A DNA stretch of 64,000 nt. Origin: CAVVYV01 sp963818205 (GTDB lineage: Bacteria; Actinomycetota; Thermoleophilia; Solirubrobacterales; 70-9). Below are positions 33,982-42,507 of this stretch, one piece after another. The number at the start of each line of letters is the position of its first letter. The first letter of the stretch is position 1. The notes under the pieces are model-generated. The model had not been told where the DNA came from, made no database searches, and saw nothing but the letters and a program-made list of their open reading frames with translations. The position numbers and the translations under genes were made by a program. Location: NCBI GenBank assembly GCA_963818205.1, contig CAWFRG010000004.1, positions 62,001 to 126,000 of the forward strand, in the 5' to 3' direction.

Positions 33982-35301
33982 GTGGCCTCGAAGCGCCAGA
34001 TCTTCGTGCGCGATGTCCCGATCGGGGGCGGCGCCCCCGTCGCCGTGCAGACGATGTGCAAGACGGAGACGGCCAACCTCGAGGCGACGATGGAGCAAGT
34101 CAACACGGTGGCCGAGGCGGGCGCCGACCTGGTCCGGGTTGCCGTGCCACGCGACAAGGACGTCGAGGCGCTGAAGACGATCGTCAAGCGGTCGCCGATC
34201 CCGGTGATCGCCGACATCCACTTCAACCACACCCTGGCGCTGAAGGCGATCGACGCCGGCGCCGACTGCATCCGGCTCAACCCCGGCAACATCGGCGGCC
34301 CCGAGAAGGTCGCGGAGGTGGCGAGGAAGGCGACCGCCGCGAAGGTGCCGATGCGGATCGGCGTCAACTCCGGCTCCCTGCCGAAGCACCTCCACGAGCT
34401 CGAGGCGGACAACCCCGTCGAGGCGTTGGTCCAGGCCGCGGCCGAGTTCGTCGAGCTCATGGAGTCGCTCGATTTCGAGAACTTCAAGGTCTCGATCAAG
34501 TCGACCAGCGTCCCCAACACGATCGCCTCCAACCGGCTGCTCGCCGAGCGGATCCCCTACCCGATCCACCTCGGGATTACCGAGGCCGGCACCAAGTGGT
34601 CGGGTTCGCTGAAGTCCTCCGTTGGTCTGGGCACCTTGCTCGCCGACGGGGTGGGGGACACGATCCGGATCAGCCTCTCGACCTTCCACGCCGAGGAAGA
34701 GGTGAAGGTCGCCTGGGAGATCCTGAAGGCGCTGAAGCTCCGCGAGCGCGGCCCGGTGCTGATCGCCTGCCCGACCTGCGGCCGGCTCCAGTTCGACATG
34801 GACTCGGTCGTCGCCGAGATCGAGCAGCGCCTCGAGGCCTACACCGAGCCGGTCGAGGTGGCGGTGCTCGGCTGCGCCGTCAACGGAATCGGCGAAGCCT
34901 CGCACGCGGACTTCGGGATCACCGGCGCCAAGGACGAGGGCCTGATCTTCGCCCACGGCAAGCCGTTGCGGAAGGTGCCGCAGGCCGAGCTGGTCGACGC
35001 GCTCTTCGCCGAGATCGACAAGACCCTCGACCGCGGCTCGGTCCACGTCGAGGAGGAGAAGGCGCGGGAGGGCGCCGACTGGCTGGCGAAGATCGAGGAG
35101 GAGAACGCCGACGAGCTCACTCCCGAGCGGATCGCCCAGATGGAGAAGGCCGAGACGCCCACCGAGTCGGAGCGTGTGCTGCGGGATGACGACGGCGGCC
35201 CCGACCTGGAGGAGGGCGAGCCCTACCTGAAGCCGGTCAAGCGCCCCGCCCTCGACGAGGAAGCCTCGCCGGTGGCCGGCCGCCGCTTCACCCGCACCTG
35301 A
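33982..35301 (+). CDS. ispG: 4-hydroxy-3-methylbut-2-enyl diphosphate synthase
   Basis: Iron-sulfur enzyme of the MEP pathway. About 439 residues. The TIM-barrel half has VQTMCKTETA and DIHFNHTLAL; the cluster cysteines are in ACPTCGR and LGCAVNGIGEA. The C-terminal 60 residues are a Glu/Asp-rich extension beyond the usual end. GTG 33982 is chosen over GTG 33976 because the -10 TACCCT (33970-33975) ends 6 nt before it, which points to a leaderless message. Confidence 0.92.
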   Translation: MASKRQIFVRDVPIGGGAPVAVQTMCKTETANLEATMEQVNTVAEAGADLVRVAVPRDKDVEALKTIVKRSPIPVIADIHFNHTLALKAIDAGADCIRLNPGNIGGPEKVAEVARKATAAKVPMRIGVNSGSLPKHLHELEADNPVEALVQAAAEFVELMESLDFENFKVSIKSTSVPNTIASNRLLAERIPYPIHLGITEAGTKWSGSLKSSVGLGTLLADGVGDTIRISLSTFHAEEEVKVAWEILKALKLRERGPVLIACPTCGRLQFDMDSVVAEIEQRLEAYTEPVEVAVLGCAVNGIGEASHADFGITGAKDEGLIFAHGKPLRKVPQAELVDALFAEIDKTLDRGSVHVEEEKAREGADWLAKIEEENADELTPERIAQMEKAETPTESERVLRDDDGGPDLEEGEPYLKPVKRPALDEEASPVAGRRFTRT

Positions 35302-35329
35302 GCGCGAGCCGCAGGTAGGCTCGCGGCCC

Positions 35330-37015
35330 ATGTCGCGGCTCAGCGAGACCTTTCTGCCGACCCTGAAGGAGGACCCCGCCGATGCGGAGTCGACCTCGCA
35401 CCGGCTGATGGTCCGGGCTGGGTTGGTGCGCCAGCTGGGGGCGGGGATGTGGACCTATCTGCCGGCGGGGTGGCGCGTGCACCGCAAGGTCGAGCAGATC
35501 ATCCGCGAGGAGATGGACGCGATCGGCGCCCAGGAGCTCTCGCTGCCGGTGCTGCAGCCGGCCGAGCTCTGGAAGCGGACCGGCCGCTACGAGATCGAGG
35601 AGCTGTTCAAGCTCGAGGACCGGAAGGGATCCGAGCTCGTCTTGGGGATGACCCACGAGGAGCCGCTCACCTGGCACATTGCCCACGAGGTGCGCTCCTA
35701 CCGCGACCTCCCCCTGATCCTCTACCAGCTGCAGACCAAGGAGCGCGACGAGCCGCGGCCCCGCGCCGGCGTCCTCCGCACCCGTGAGTTCGTGATGAAG
35801 GACGCCTACAGCTTCGACCGCGACGAAGAGGGGCTCGACCGCAGCTACGCGCTCCAGATCGAGGCCTACGACCGGATATTCGATCGCTGCGGGCTCGAGT
35901 GGCACCGGGTCGCCTCCGACGTCGGGATGATGGGCGGCTCCGGCGCCCACGAATACATGGCGCCGTGCGCGGCGGGCGAGAACGAGGTGGCGCTGGCGCC
36001 CGGCTACGCGGCGAACGTCGAGATCGCCTCGGCCGAGCCGCAGCCGGTCGAGCTGCCCGAACCGCTGGAGGCCCCCGAGAAGGTCGAGACACCGGGCCTG
36101 ACCACGGTGGAGGAGGTCTCGGGGGCCCTAGGGGTGGCCCCGGGGGCGCTGCTGAAGGCGATGCCGGTGGTCGTGGAGGGCCGGGGGATGGTGCTCGTGC
36201 TCGTGCGCGGCGATCACCGCCTGAATGAGATCAAGCTCCGGAACACCCTCGGCGCCGACTTCCGGCCCGCCCAGCCCGAGGAGATCGCGGAGAAGCTCGG
36301 CCCGGCGGGGTTCGTCGGCCCGGTCGGAGCGGAGATGCCGGTGCTGGTCGACGAGGCGATCGAGGGCGATTCCTTCGTTTGCGGCGCGAACGAGCCCGAC
36401 GCCCACCTCCGGGGGGTTCGCCCCGGGCGCGACTTCGAGGGCCAGAAGGTCGATGTCCGCGTGGTCGAGGCGGGAGATCGCTCGCCAGGCGGCGACCCGA
36501 TCGAGATCGTGCCCGCGATCGAGGTCGGGAACATCTTCAAGCTCGGGACCCGCTACTCGGAGCCGCTCGGCGCCAACTACCTGGACGAGTCCGGCAAGGA
36601 GCGGCCGATCGTGATGGGGAGCTACGGGATCGGCCCGGCGCGGATCATCGCCGCGGCGATCGAGCAGCGCGCCGACGAGCGCGGGATCGTCTGGCCGCGG
36701 TCGATCGCCCCCTGGCAGGTTCACCTCGTCTCCCTGGCGAAGGCCGGGGAGCCCGAGCGCGAGGTCGCTGACCGGATCTACGAGGAGCTCATCGGCGAGC
36801 GGCTCGAGGTGCTCTACGACGACCGCGATGCCGGGCCGGGCGAGAAGCTCACCGACTCGGAGCTGCTCGGTTGCCCGCTGCGGGTGGTGGCGGGGCGAAA
36901 GTCGCTCGCCGAGGGTCAGGTGGAGACCCAGTCCCGCGCCGGCGGCGAGGAGCGCCGGGTGAGCGCCGACGGCGCCGCAGCCGAGGTGGCTTCGCTGCTC
37001 GAGGGACTGGACTAG
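35330..37015 (+). CDS. proS: Prolyl-tRNA synthetase (bacterial type with editing domain)
   Basis: Class II synthetase charging tRNA-Pro. 561 residues. Motif 1 lies near GAGMWTYLPAGWRV, motif 2 is RTREFVMKDAYSFD, and motif 3 is in GSYGIGPARIIAA. The insertion between about residues 225 and 380 is the INS editing domain that removes Ala-tRNA-Pro. A -10 TAGGCT (35316-35321) ends 8 nt before ATG 35330. Its stop overlaps the next gene's GTG. Confidence 0.94.
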   Translation: MSRLSETFLPTLKEDPADAESTSHRLMVRAGLVRQLGAGMWTYLPAGWRVHRKVEQIIREEMDAIGAQELSLPVLQPAELWKRTGRYEIEELFKLEDRKGSELVLGMTHEEPLTWHIAHEVRSYRDLPLILYQLQTKERDEPRPRAGVLRTREFVMKDAYSFDRDEEGLDRSYALQIEAYDRIFDRCGLEWHRVASDVGMMGGSGAHEYMAPCAAGENEVALAPGYAANVEIASAEPQPVELPEPLEAPEKVETPGLTTVEEVSGALGVAPGALLKAMPVVVEGRGMVLVLVRGDHRLNEIKLRNTLGADFRPAQPEEIAEKLGPAGFVGPVGAEMPVLVDEAIEGDSFVCGANEPDAHLRGVRPGRDFEGQKVDVRVVEAGDRSPGGDPIEIVPAIEVGNIFKLGTRYSEPLGANYLDESGKERPIVMGSYGIGPARIIAAAIEQRADERGIVWPRSIAPWQVHLVSLAKAGEPEREVADRIYEELIGERLEVLYDDRDAGPGEKLTDSELLGCPLRVVAGRKSLAEGQVETQSRAGGEERRVSADGAAAEVASLLEGLD

Positions 37016-37638
37016 TGGCTCTGCTGGGACGCCGGCGGAAGGGCTTTCGCCGGCTGTTCGGTCTCGACCGCTCGGGTCCGGCGCCGCGGCAGACCCGGCC
37101 GGGGCAGCCGCTGCGGCCGTGGACTCTCCCGAACCTGGTCGGCTATATCCGGCTGGCGGGGCTGCCGGTCTTCCTCTCAATCGCCCTCTCCTCCGGCGAC
37201 GGTCGCGACGCCACCGCCGCGGCGATCTACCTGGCGATCTCGTTGGGCGACTATCTCGATGGTTTTCTCGCCAGGGCGACGGGCCAGTACAGCCGGATGG
37301 GGGCGCTGCTCGACCCGGTCGTCGACCGGCTGACGATTCTCTCCGGGGCGGTGGTCTGCTGGCACTTCGAGCTGCTTCCGAGGTGGGCTCTGGCGATCCT
37401 GGCGGCGCGCGAGGTGATCACCCTGATCCTCGCCCAGGTCTATTTGCGACGCGGGCAGGCGCTCGAGATCAACTGGTTCGGCCGGATCGCCGTCTTCCCG
37501 ATCATGGGCTCGATCTTCTTGGCGATGGTTGTGGAGAGCGTCGCCTGGGACGTGATGCTGATCGGTGGGGTGGTGCTGGCTGTTATCGGTACCGCGAGCT
37601 ACATTCGCACCGGACTGCGGGAATTGGCTGCAACATGA
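37015..37638 (+). CDS. CDP-alcohol phosphatidyltransferase (PgsA-like)
   Basis: 207 residues with about five membrane helices after a basic N-terminal segment. The signature D-x2-DG-x2-AR-x8-G-x3-D-x3-D is complete in GDYLDGFLARATGQY through MGALLDPVVDR. It transfers a phosphatidyl group from CDP-diacylglycerol to an alcohol; glycerol-3-phosphate or inositol phosphate are the likely acceptors. The GTG overlaps the proS stop. Confidence 0.85.
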   Translation: MALLGRRRKGFRRLFGLDRSGPAPRQTRPGQPLRPWTLPNLVGYIRLAGLPVFLSIALSSGDGRDATAAAIYLAISLGDYLDGFLARATGQYSRMGALLDPVVDRLTILSGAVVCWHFELLPRWALAILAAREVITLILAQVYLRRGQALEINWFGRIAVFPIMGSIFLAMVVESVAWDVMLIGGVVLAVIGTASYIRTGLRELAAT

Positions 37639-37659
37639 AGACCAACCTTCAACCCACGG

Positions 37660-37686
37660 TTGAGGTCGGTCCGCCGGACCTATAAT
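37660..37686 (+). promoter_or_regulatory. Promoter of the RsiG-like/FHA/MerR cluster
   Basis: A consensus -10 TATAAT (37681-37686) with a -35 TTGAGG (37660-37665) at a short 15-nt spacing. The transcript would begin near 37693, giving a leader of about 27 nt with an AGGAG at 37710-37714. This differs from the leaderless pattern of most genes here. Confidence 0.5.
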
Positions 37687-37719
37687 CGGGCGCCGACACC
37701 CGACCAGCTAGGAGACCCC

Positions 37720-37983
37720 GTGGAGGAGGAAACCTTTCCCGACATCGGCTCGATGAGCGACGAAGAGCTCAAGGAGCTGATCGACAAGCTGACAGCCGAG
37801 GAGCAGGAAGTCTCCTACCGGGGGCGCATCCTGCACGGTCAGATCGACATCCTCCGGGCGGAGCTCGTCAACCGGCTTCGCGATAACCGGCCCGAGGGCG
37901 AGACGTTGATCAAGGACGACGTCGAACGCCTCAGCGAGATCCTCAGCGCCCGCGGCGAATCCAAGACCAAGCCCCCCACCTGA
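37720..37983 (+). CDS. RsiG-like small helical protein (possible c-di-GMP-linked anti-sigma factor)
   Basis: 87 residues from GTG 37720 with a good RBS. The middle forms a coiled-coil helix, SYRGRILHGQIDILRAEL, which aligns with the RsiG helix. The RsiG c-di-GMP motif is E-x3-S-x2-R-x3-Q-x3-D. Here Glu, Ser and the final Asp are in place, but the Arg position is Gly and the Gln position is His. It may therefore bind the ligand differently or not at all. RsiG proteins bind a WhiG-type sigma factor in Streptomyces; no such sigma gene is in this window. An FHA gene follows 11 nt downstream. Confidence 0.6.
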   Translation: MEEETFPDIGSMSDEELKELIDKLTAEEQEVSYRGRILHGQIDILRAELVNRLRDNRPEGETLIKDDVERLSEILSARGESKTKPPT

Positions 37984-37994
37984 GTCGAGGGCGC

Positions 37995-38465
37995 ATGGCC
38001 ATTCACTGCCCCGAGTGCGGGTTCGTCAACGCCGAGGGCGCCAACTACTGTCAGAAGTGCGGCGCCTACCTCTCTCGCCCGGACGGGCAGGACGAGCCGA
38101 CGACGATGACCTACGTGGTCGACGAGGGCGGCGAGATGCGCCCCGTCGACATCGACGAGGTCGTCGACCAGCACGGGGCCGCGTTGGTGATTCGCTCGGG
38201 CGGCGGCCGCGCGGGGGAGAGCTTCACCCTCAACGACGAGCGCGTCTCGATCGGGCGCACCCCGGACGCCGGCGTCTTCCTCGACGACGTCACCGTCTCC
38301 CGCAACCACGCCCTGCTCGTGCGCCGCAAGGACGGCCTCTACATCGACGACCTCGGATCGCTCAACGGCACCTACGTCAACCGCCGGCGGATCGAGTCTC
38401 ACAAGCTCGACGACGGCGACGAGATCCAGATCGGCAAGTACAAGCTCAGCTACCTGGAGAAGTGA
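37995..38465 (+). CDS. Zinc-ribbon/FHA-domain protein (GarA/OdhI-like)
   Basis: 156 residues. The N-terminal CPECGF and CQKCGAY form a zinc ribbon. A short linker, DEPTTMTYVV, contains adjacent threonines after acidic residues, like the phosphorylated Thr motif of GarA/OdhI. The FHA domain (about residues 60-155) has SIGRTPDAGVFL, VSRNHALL and LGSLNGTYVNRRRI, including the phospho-Thr-binding Arg, Ser and Asn. GarA-type proteins control 2-oxoglutarate metabolism after phosphorylation by Ser/Thr kinases. The MerR gene next door supports this kinship. Confidence 0.85.
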   Translation: MAIHCPECGFVNAEGANYCQKCGAYLSRPDGQDEPTTMTYVVDEGGEMRPVDIDEVVDQHGAALVIRSGGGRAGESFTLNDERVSIGRTPDAGVFLDDVTVSRNHALLVRRKDGLYIDDLGSLNGTYVNRRRIESHKLDDGDEIQIGKYKLSYLEK

Positions 38466-38468
38466 TCG

Positions 38469-39209
38469 ATGGAAGCCTCGGCAAATACTGATCGGGTCGC
38501 CGCGCGAAGCCCCAGCGCGAATCGAAAGGCGCTGACGATCGGCGCCGTCGCCAAGATCCTGGGGAGCGAGTTCGAGGACGTCTCGATCTCGAAGATCCGC
38601 TACCTCGAGGACCAGAAGCTTCTCTCGCCGCGCCGGACACCGGGCGGCTACCGCCTCTACAGCCAGGCCGACGTCGAGCGCCTGCGAACGATCCTGCGAC
38701 TGCAGCGAGACGAGTTCCTGCCCCTGCGGGTGATTCGCCAGGAGCTCGCCTCGGGCGCGCGAGAGGAGAGCGCCCGCGGTACCGCCGCCGCGATCCGGCG
38801 CGCGGCCAGCGTCGAGGCGGGCAAGGGAGAGCTGGTGGAGCTCGAGGAGCTGGTCGAGCAGACCGGGGTGGGCCCCGAGCTGATCGCCGAGCTCGAGGAG
38901 TGGCGGATCGTGCAGCCGAAGATGATCGACCGCCACAAGCACTACGACGAAACCGATAGCGAGATCGTCAGGGCCTGCGCCGAGCTCGCCCGCTTCGGGG
39001 TTGGCGGACGCAACCTGAGGGTGTTGCGAACCGCGGCCGACCGCGAAGCCGCCCTGCTCGAGGCGGTGGTGGGACCGGCGCTGCGATCGAGCAACCACAA
39101 TCGCCGGCGGGAGGCGATCGACAACCTGGAGAGCCTCGCCTCTACCTGCAACAACCTCACCCACCTGCTGCTGGTGCGCGACCTGCGCAAGCTGACGGGC
39201 GAGGAGTAG
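38469..39209 (+). CDS. MerR-family regulator (FtsR-like)
   Basis: 246 residues. The winged helix-turn-helix lies at about residues 22-95: LTIGAVAKIL, SKIRYLEDQKLLSPRRTPGGYRLYSQADVERL. The C-terminal part is a long helical domain without the Cys ligands of metal-sensing MerR proteins. Its place next to a GarA-like FHA gene matches the garA-merR pair of mycobacteria and corynebacteria, where the regulator (FtsR) activates ftsZ in Corynebacterium. It starts 3 nt after the FHA stop. Confidence 0.8.
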   Translation: MEASANTDRVAARSPSANRKALTIGAVAKILGSEFEDVSISKIRYLEDQKLLSPRRTPGGYRLYSQADVERLRTILRLQRDEFLPLRVIRQELASGAREESARGTAAAIRRAASVEAGKGELVELEELVEQTGVGPELIAELEEWRIVQPKMIDRHKHYDETDSEIVRACAELARFGVGGRNLRVLRTAADREAALLEAVVGPALRSSNHNRRREAIDNLESLASTCNNLTHLLLVRDLRKLTGEE

Positions 39210-39222
39210 CTCTCCGCATCCG

Positions 39223-39699
39223 GTGCCACGGGTCGTCCGCAGGCGCCGCATCGCCGCGCCCGCGGGGGCGCTCTGGTCGGTGATCTCGGACCCATATCAC
39301 CTGCCCCGTTGGTGGCCGCGGACGACCCGGGTCGAGAACGTCGCCGGTCGCGACCCCGAAGGCCGCCGCTGGACACAGGTGCTGGAGACGCGCGACGGCC
39401 GGGGGATTCGAGCCGACTACCGCTGCGTCACCGCCGCCCGCGATCAGCGCTACGCCTTCGAGCAGCTACTCGACGGGACGCCGTTCGAGGGCATCCTCCG
39501 CAGCGCCCGCACCGAGATCAGGCTTGAGCCGGCCGACGCCGAGACCGAGGTCACCGTGGTCAGCGAGCAGCGGCTCAAGGGCCTCTCCCGGCTCGGCTCG
39601 CTGATGATGAGGCGGGCCACCGGGCGCACCCTCAACGACGCGCTCGCCGGCCTGGAGCGGGTGGCAGGCGATCCCGGCCCAGCGGAGGCGACGAGCTGA
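39223..39699 (+). CDS. SRPBCC (START-like) domain protein
   Basis: About 158 residues. A single hydrophobic-pocket domain: RRIAAPAGALWSVISDPYHLPRWWP at the start, a central ETRDGRGIRADYR strand pair and a C-terminal amphipathic helix. This is the polyketide-cyclase/START superfamily; the ligand is unknown. It overlaps nothing but lies 13 nt after the MerR gene and 8 nt before the FAD-oxidase gene, so co-transcription is likely. Confidence 0.75.
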   Translation: MPRVVRRRRIAAPAGALWSVISDPYHLPRWWPRTTRVENVAGRDPEGRRWTQVLETRDGRGIRADYRCVTAARDQRYAFEQLLDGTPFEGILRSARTEIRLEPADAETEVTVVSEQRLKGLSRLGSLMMRRATGRTLNDALAGLERVAGDPGPAEATS

Positions 39700-39707
39700 G
39701 CGCCGGG

Positions 39708-41309
39708 ATGAAGTGGTGGGGCTGGGGCGACCCGGGATACCGCCTCGAGCTGCCCGACTCCGCGGTCGGCATGCTCCGGAACGAGCTCGGAGTGGAGGCC
39801 GGCGATGCCACCGAACACGTCGAGCTTGCCGCGGTGGAGCTGCCCGAGCCCCGGCCAGTGCCGGAGGCGGTCCGCGCCGCGACCGGGGAGGCGAACGTGC
39901 TCACCGACGCCGAGGAGCGCCTTCGCCGCTCCGCCGGACGCGGCTATCCCGACCTGGTGCGACTGCGGAGCGGGAAGCTGGAGGCTGCTCCGGACGCCGT
40001 GCTGGTCCCCGCCGACGCGGGCCGGGTCGGGGCCGTGCTCGAGGCATCCGCGTCCTCGGACGTCGCGGTGGTCCCCTTCGGCGGCGGCACCAGCGTGGTT
40101 GGCGGAGTCGATCCCGAGCGCGGCACCCACCGGGCGGTGGTCGCGCTTGACCTCAGCTCGCTGAGGGAGGTGGACCTCGACCGTCGCTCGCTGACCGCGC
40201 GGCTCGGTCCCGGCCTGCGCGGGCCGGATGCCGAGGCGGCGCTGGCCGGGCTCGGGGTGACGCTCGGACACTTCCCGCAATCCTTCGAGCAGGCGACGAT
40301 CGGCGGATTCGCCGCCACCCGGTCGGCCGGCCAGGCCTCCAGCGGCTACGGGCGCTTCGACGAGCTGGTCACCGCGATCGAGCTGACCGCACCGGCCGGC
40401 GTGCTCCGCACCCTGGCGATCCCGCACACGGCCGCCGGTCCCTCCCTGCGCCAGCTGGTGCTCGGCTCCGAGGGCACCCTCGGGGTGATCACCGAGGTCA
40501 GCTGCCGGGTCCGCCCGGCGCCGAAGCAGCGCCTCTACGAGGGCTGGATCGCGCCCGACTTCGCCGGAGGCTGCGAGATCATCCGCGACCTCGCCCAGAG
40601 CCACGAGGCCCCCGACGTCCTCCGGCTCTCCGACGAGGAGGAGACCCGGATCTCGCTGTCGATTTCGGGGACCGAGGGCCTCCAGAAACGGGCGCTGGAC
40701 GCCTACCTCGCCCTTCGCCGCCGCAGCGGTGGCTCCCTGATGATCTGCGGCTGGGAGGGGGAGCCCCGGTCGGTTCGGCGCCGGCGCTCGCTCGCCAGGC
40801 GCCGCCTTCGCCACGGCGGAGCGGTGCCGCTGGGCAAGTCCGCCGGCCGCGCCTGGGAGCGCTCCCGCTACCAGGGCCCCTATCTCCGCGACGAGCTGCT
40901 CGACCTCGGCGTGTTCGTGGAGACCCTGGAGACGGCTCACACCTGGAGCCGCCTGCCCGAGCTCTACGGGGCGGTGAGGAATGCCCTGCGCGAAGCGCTG
41001 GGCGGGCCCGCGATCGTCTTCTGCCATCTCTCGCACGCGTACGCCGACGGGGCCTCGCTCTACTTCACCTTCCTCGCCCGCGCCCGGCGCGGCGCCGAGA
41101 TCGAGCAGTGGCGGACGGCGAAGGCCGCCGCCTCCGAGGCGATCGTCGCCACCGAGGGCACGATCACCCACCACCACGCGGTCGGCCGCGACCACGTCCC
41201 CTACATGCGCGCCGAGGTCGGCGAGCTCGGCCTCGAGGCCCTGCGCGCGGTCAAGGAGCGGCTCGATCCGGCCGAGGTGATGAACCCCGGGAAGCTGCTG
41301 CCGACCTGA
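39708..41309 (+). CDS. FAD-linked oxidase of the alkyl-DHAP synthase family
   Basis: 533 residues. MKWWGWGDP at the start, the VVPFGGGTSVVGG FAD-binding loop, GSEGTLGVITEVSCRVRP, and THHHAVGRDH near the C-terminus are typical of alkyldihydroxyacetonephosphate synthase. That enzyme swaps the acyl group of acyl-DHAP for a fatty alcohol to start ether-lipid synthesis. Bacterial homologues occur in mycobacteria. Ether-lipid production is an inference; no acyl-DHAP reductase or fatty-acyl reductase is seen nearby. Confidence 0.85.
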   Translation: MKWWGWGDPGYRLELPDSAVGMLRNELGVEAGDATEHVELAAVELPEPRPVPEAVRAATGEANVLTDAEERLRRSAGRGYPDLVRLRSGKLEAAPDAVLVPADAGRVGAVLEASASSDVAVVPFGGGTSVVGGVDPERGTHRAVVALDLSSLREVDLDRRSLTARLGPGLRGPDAEAALAGLGVTLGHFPQSFEQATIGGFAATRSAGQASSGYGRFDELVTAIELTAPAGVLRTLAIPHTAAGPSLRQLVLGSEGTLGVITEVSCRVRPAPKQRLYEGWIAPDFAGGCEIIRDLAQSHEAPDVLRLSDEEETRISLSISGTEGLQKRALDAYLALRRRSGGSLMICGWEGEPRSVRRRRSLARRRLRHGGAVPLGKSAGRAWERSRYQGPYLRDELLDLGVFVETLETAHTWSRLPELYGAVRNALREALGGPAIVFCHLSHAYADGASLYFTFLARARRGAEIEQWRTAKAAASEAIVATEGTITHHHAVGRDHVPYMRAEVGELGLEALRAVKERLDPAEVMNPGKLLPT

Positions 41310-41313
41310 CCCC

Positions 41314-42453
41314 TTACTGGGTCGGGGTGGTCGGCTGGCCGCCCGCGCCCGCGCCGCCACCCGCCTGGGGGGCGGCAACCTCACAGTTGGAGGCGGGGCC
41401 GCTGGCGGCCTCGGCTCCCTGGCGGGGGATCTCGCCGCGGAGCACCGACTGGCCGCTGTGGCGGGGGAGGGTCCTGCCCCGGGCCGCGTCCTGGAGAGCG
41501 GCGGCGGTCTCCTGGGACGAGGCGAGGGAGACGTCGATGCAGCCGAACTGCGGCAGCAGCGGCACGATCTCCTGCGGAACCGGCGCGGCGCCGGTCAGGT
41601 TCCCCTCCTGGTTGGCCTGGTCGCGCGCGAGCGGGAAGGCGACCGCGTTCGAGTTGTAGAGCCAGACGATGTAGGTCTCTCCCTTGGGCGCCGGCTGCAG
41701 GCCGCTTAGGTTGATCTGGAGGACCGGCTGGTCGCCCGCCCGCCCGAACACGGCCTGGCCCTGGGCGCTCGAACCGCCGCCGAGCGGGGCCAGCGTGACG
41801 ATCGTCAGGTCCTCGTTCGAGGCCGTGGTCGTGGTCCCCGTCGAGGTGCCGCCACCGTCGCCGTCGTCACTGCCGCCGAAGACACCGGAAACCGCGAGGA
41901 CGACGACGATGATCAGAAGGGCGCCCGCGCCGACGCCGACGGCGATCTGCGACTGGCGCCGCGAGGGACCGTCGCCGCCGAGGGCGCCGCCGAGCCGCTC
42001 GCGGATCGAAGGCCCTCCGGGCCCAGGCGACGGAGCCGCCGGAGCCGGCCCTGGCGTGACGGACGGCGCCTCCGGAGCCGCCGGCGGAACCGGAGGGGGC
42101 GGGGTCGCCGCTCTCCGTCCCCCGCGAGCCGCCGGGATCTCCGGCAGCTGCGCTTTTGGCGCCAGCAGCCGCAGCTGCGCGACCAGGCGCTCCGCCAGGG
42201 CGTTGGCCTCGGGGTCGCTCTGCAGGTGCCGGACGGCGTCCGCACGGCCGATCGGATCGGCCTGGCCCAGCAGGTAGTCGCTGATCGGCACCTGCGCGTC
42301 GGGGTCGGCGCCGCCGATCTCGGCCAGCGCCGCACGGGCGCGCGATCGCACCTCCTCGGGTGGGATCCCGAGCAGGGAGCCGATGTCCGCGTAGCCCTGT
42401 CCGCCCTCGAGCAGAAGCTGCAGCATCGCGCGCTGTTCGTCGGTGAGCGCCAC
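41314..42453 (-). CDS. Membrane protein with sigma-70 region-4-like helix-turn-helix and anti-sigma-K-like outer domain
   Basis: 379 residues. The first 45 residues (LTDEQRAMLQLLLEGGQGYADIG...) look like sigma region 4. Residues about 100-150 are Pro/Ala-rich; one membrane helix lies at about 170-190; a Thr/Gly/Asp linker follows; the outer domain contains GETYIVWLYNSNAVAFPL, as in anti-sigma-K-type proteins. A role in signalling across the membrane is possible, but no partner sigma gene is visible nearby. Confidence 0.65.
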   Translation of the reverse strand: MALTDEQRAMLQLLLEGGQGYADIGSLLGIPPEEVRSRARAALAEIGGADPDAQVPISDYLLGQADPIGRADAVRHLQSDPEANALAERLVAQLRLLAPKAQLPEIPAARGGRRAATPPPPVPPAAPEAPSVTPGPAPAAPSPGPGGPSIRERLGGALGGDGPSRRQSQIAVGVGAGALLIIVVVLAVSGVFGGSDDGDGGGTSTGTTTTASNEDLTIVTLAPLGGGSSAQGQAVFGRAGDQPVLQINLSGLQPAPKGETYIVWLYNSNAVAFPLARDQANQEGNLTGAAPVPQEIVPLLPQFGCIDVSLASSQETAAALQDAARGRTLPRHSGQSVLRGEIPRQGAEAASGPASNCEVAAPQAGGGAGAGGQPTTPTQ

Positions 42454-42507
42454 GGGCGAGAAGCGTAGGGCAGCGATCGCGGCAGTGACGCAGCTCTTAG
42501 CCCCCCT

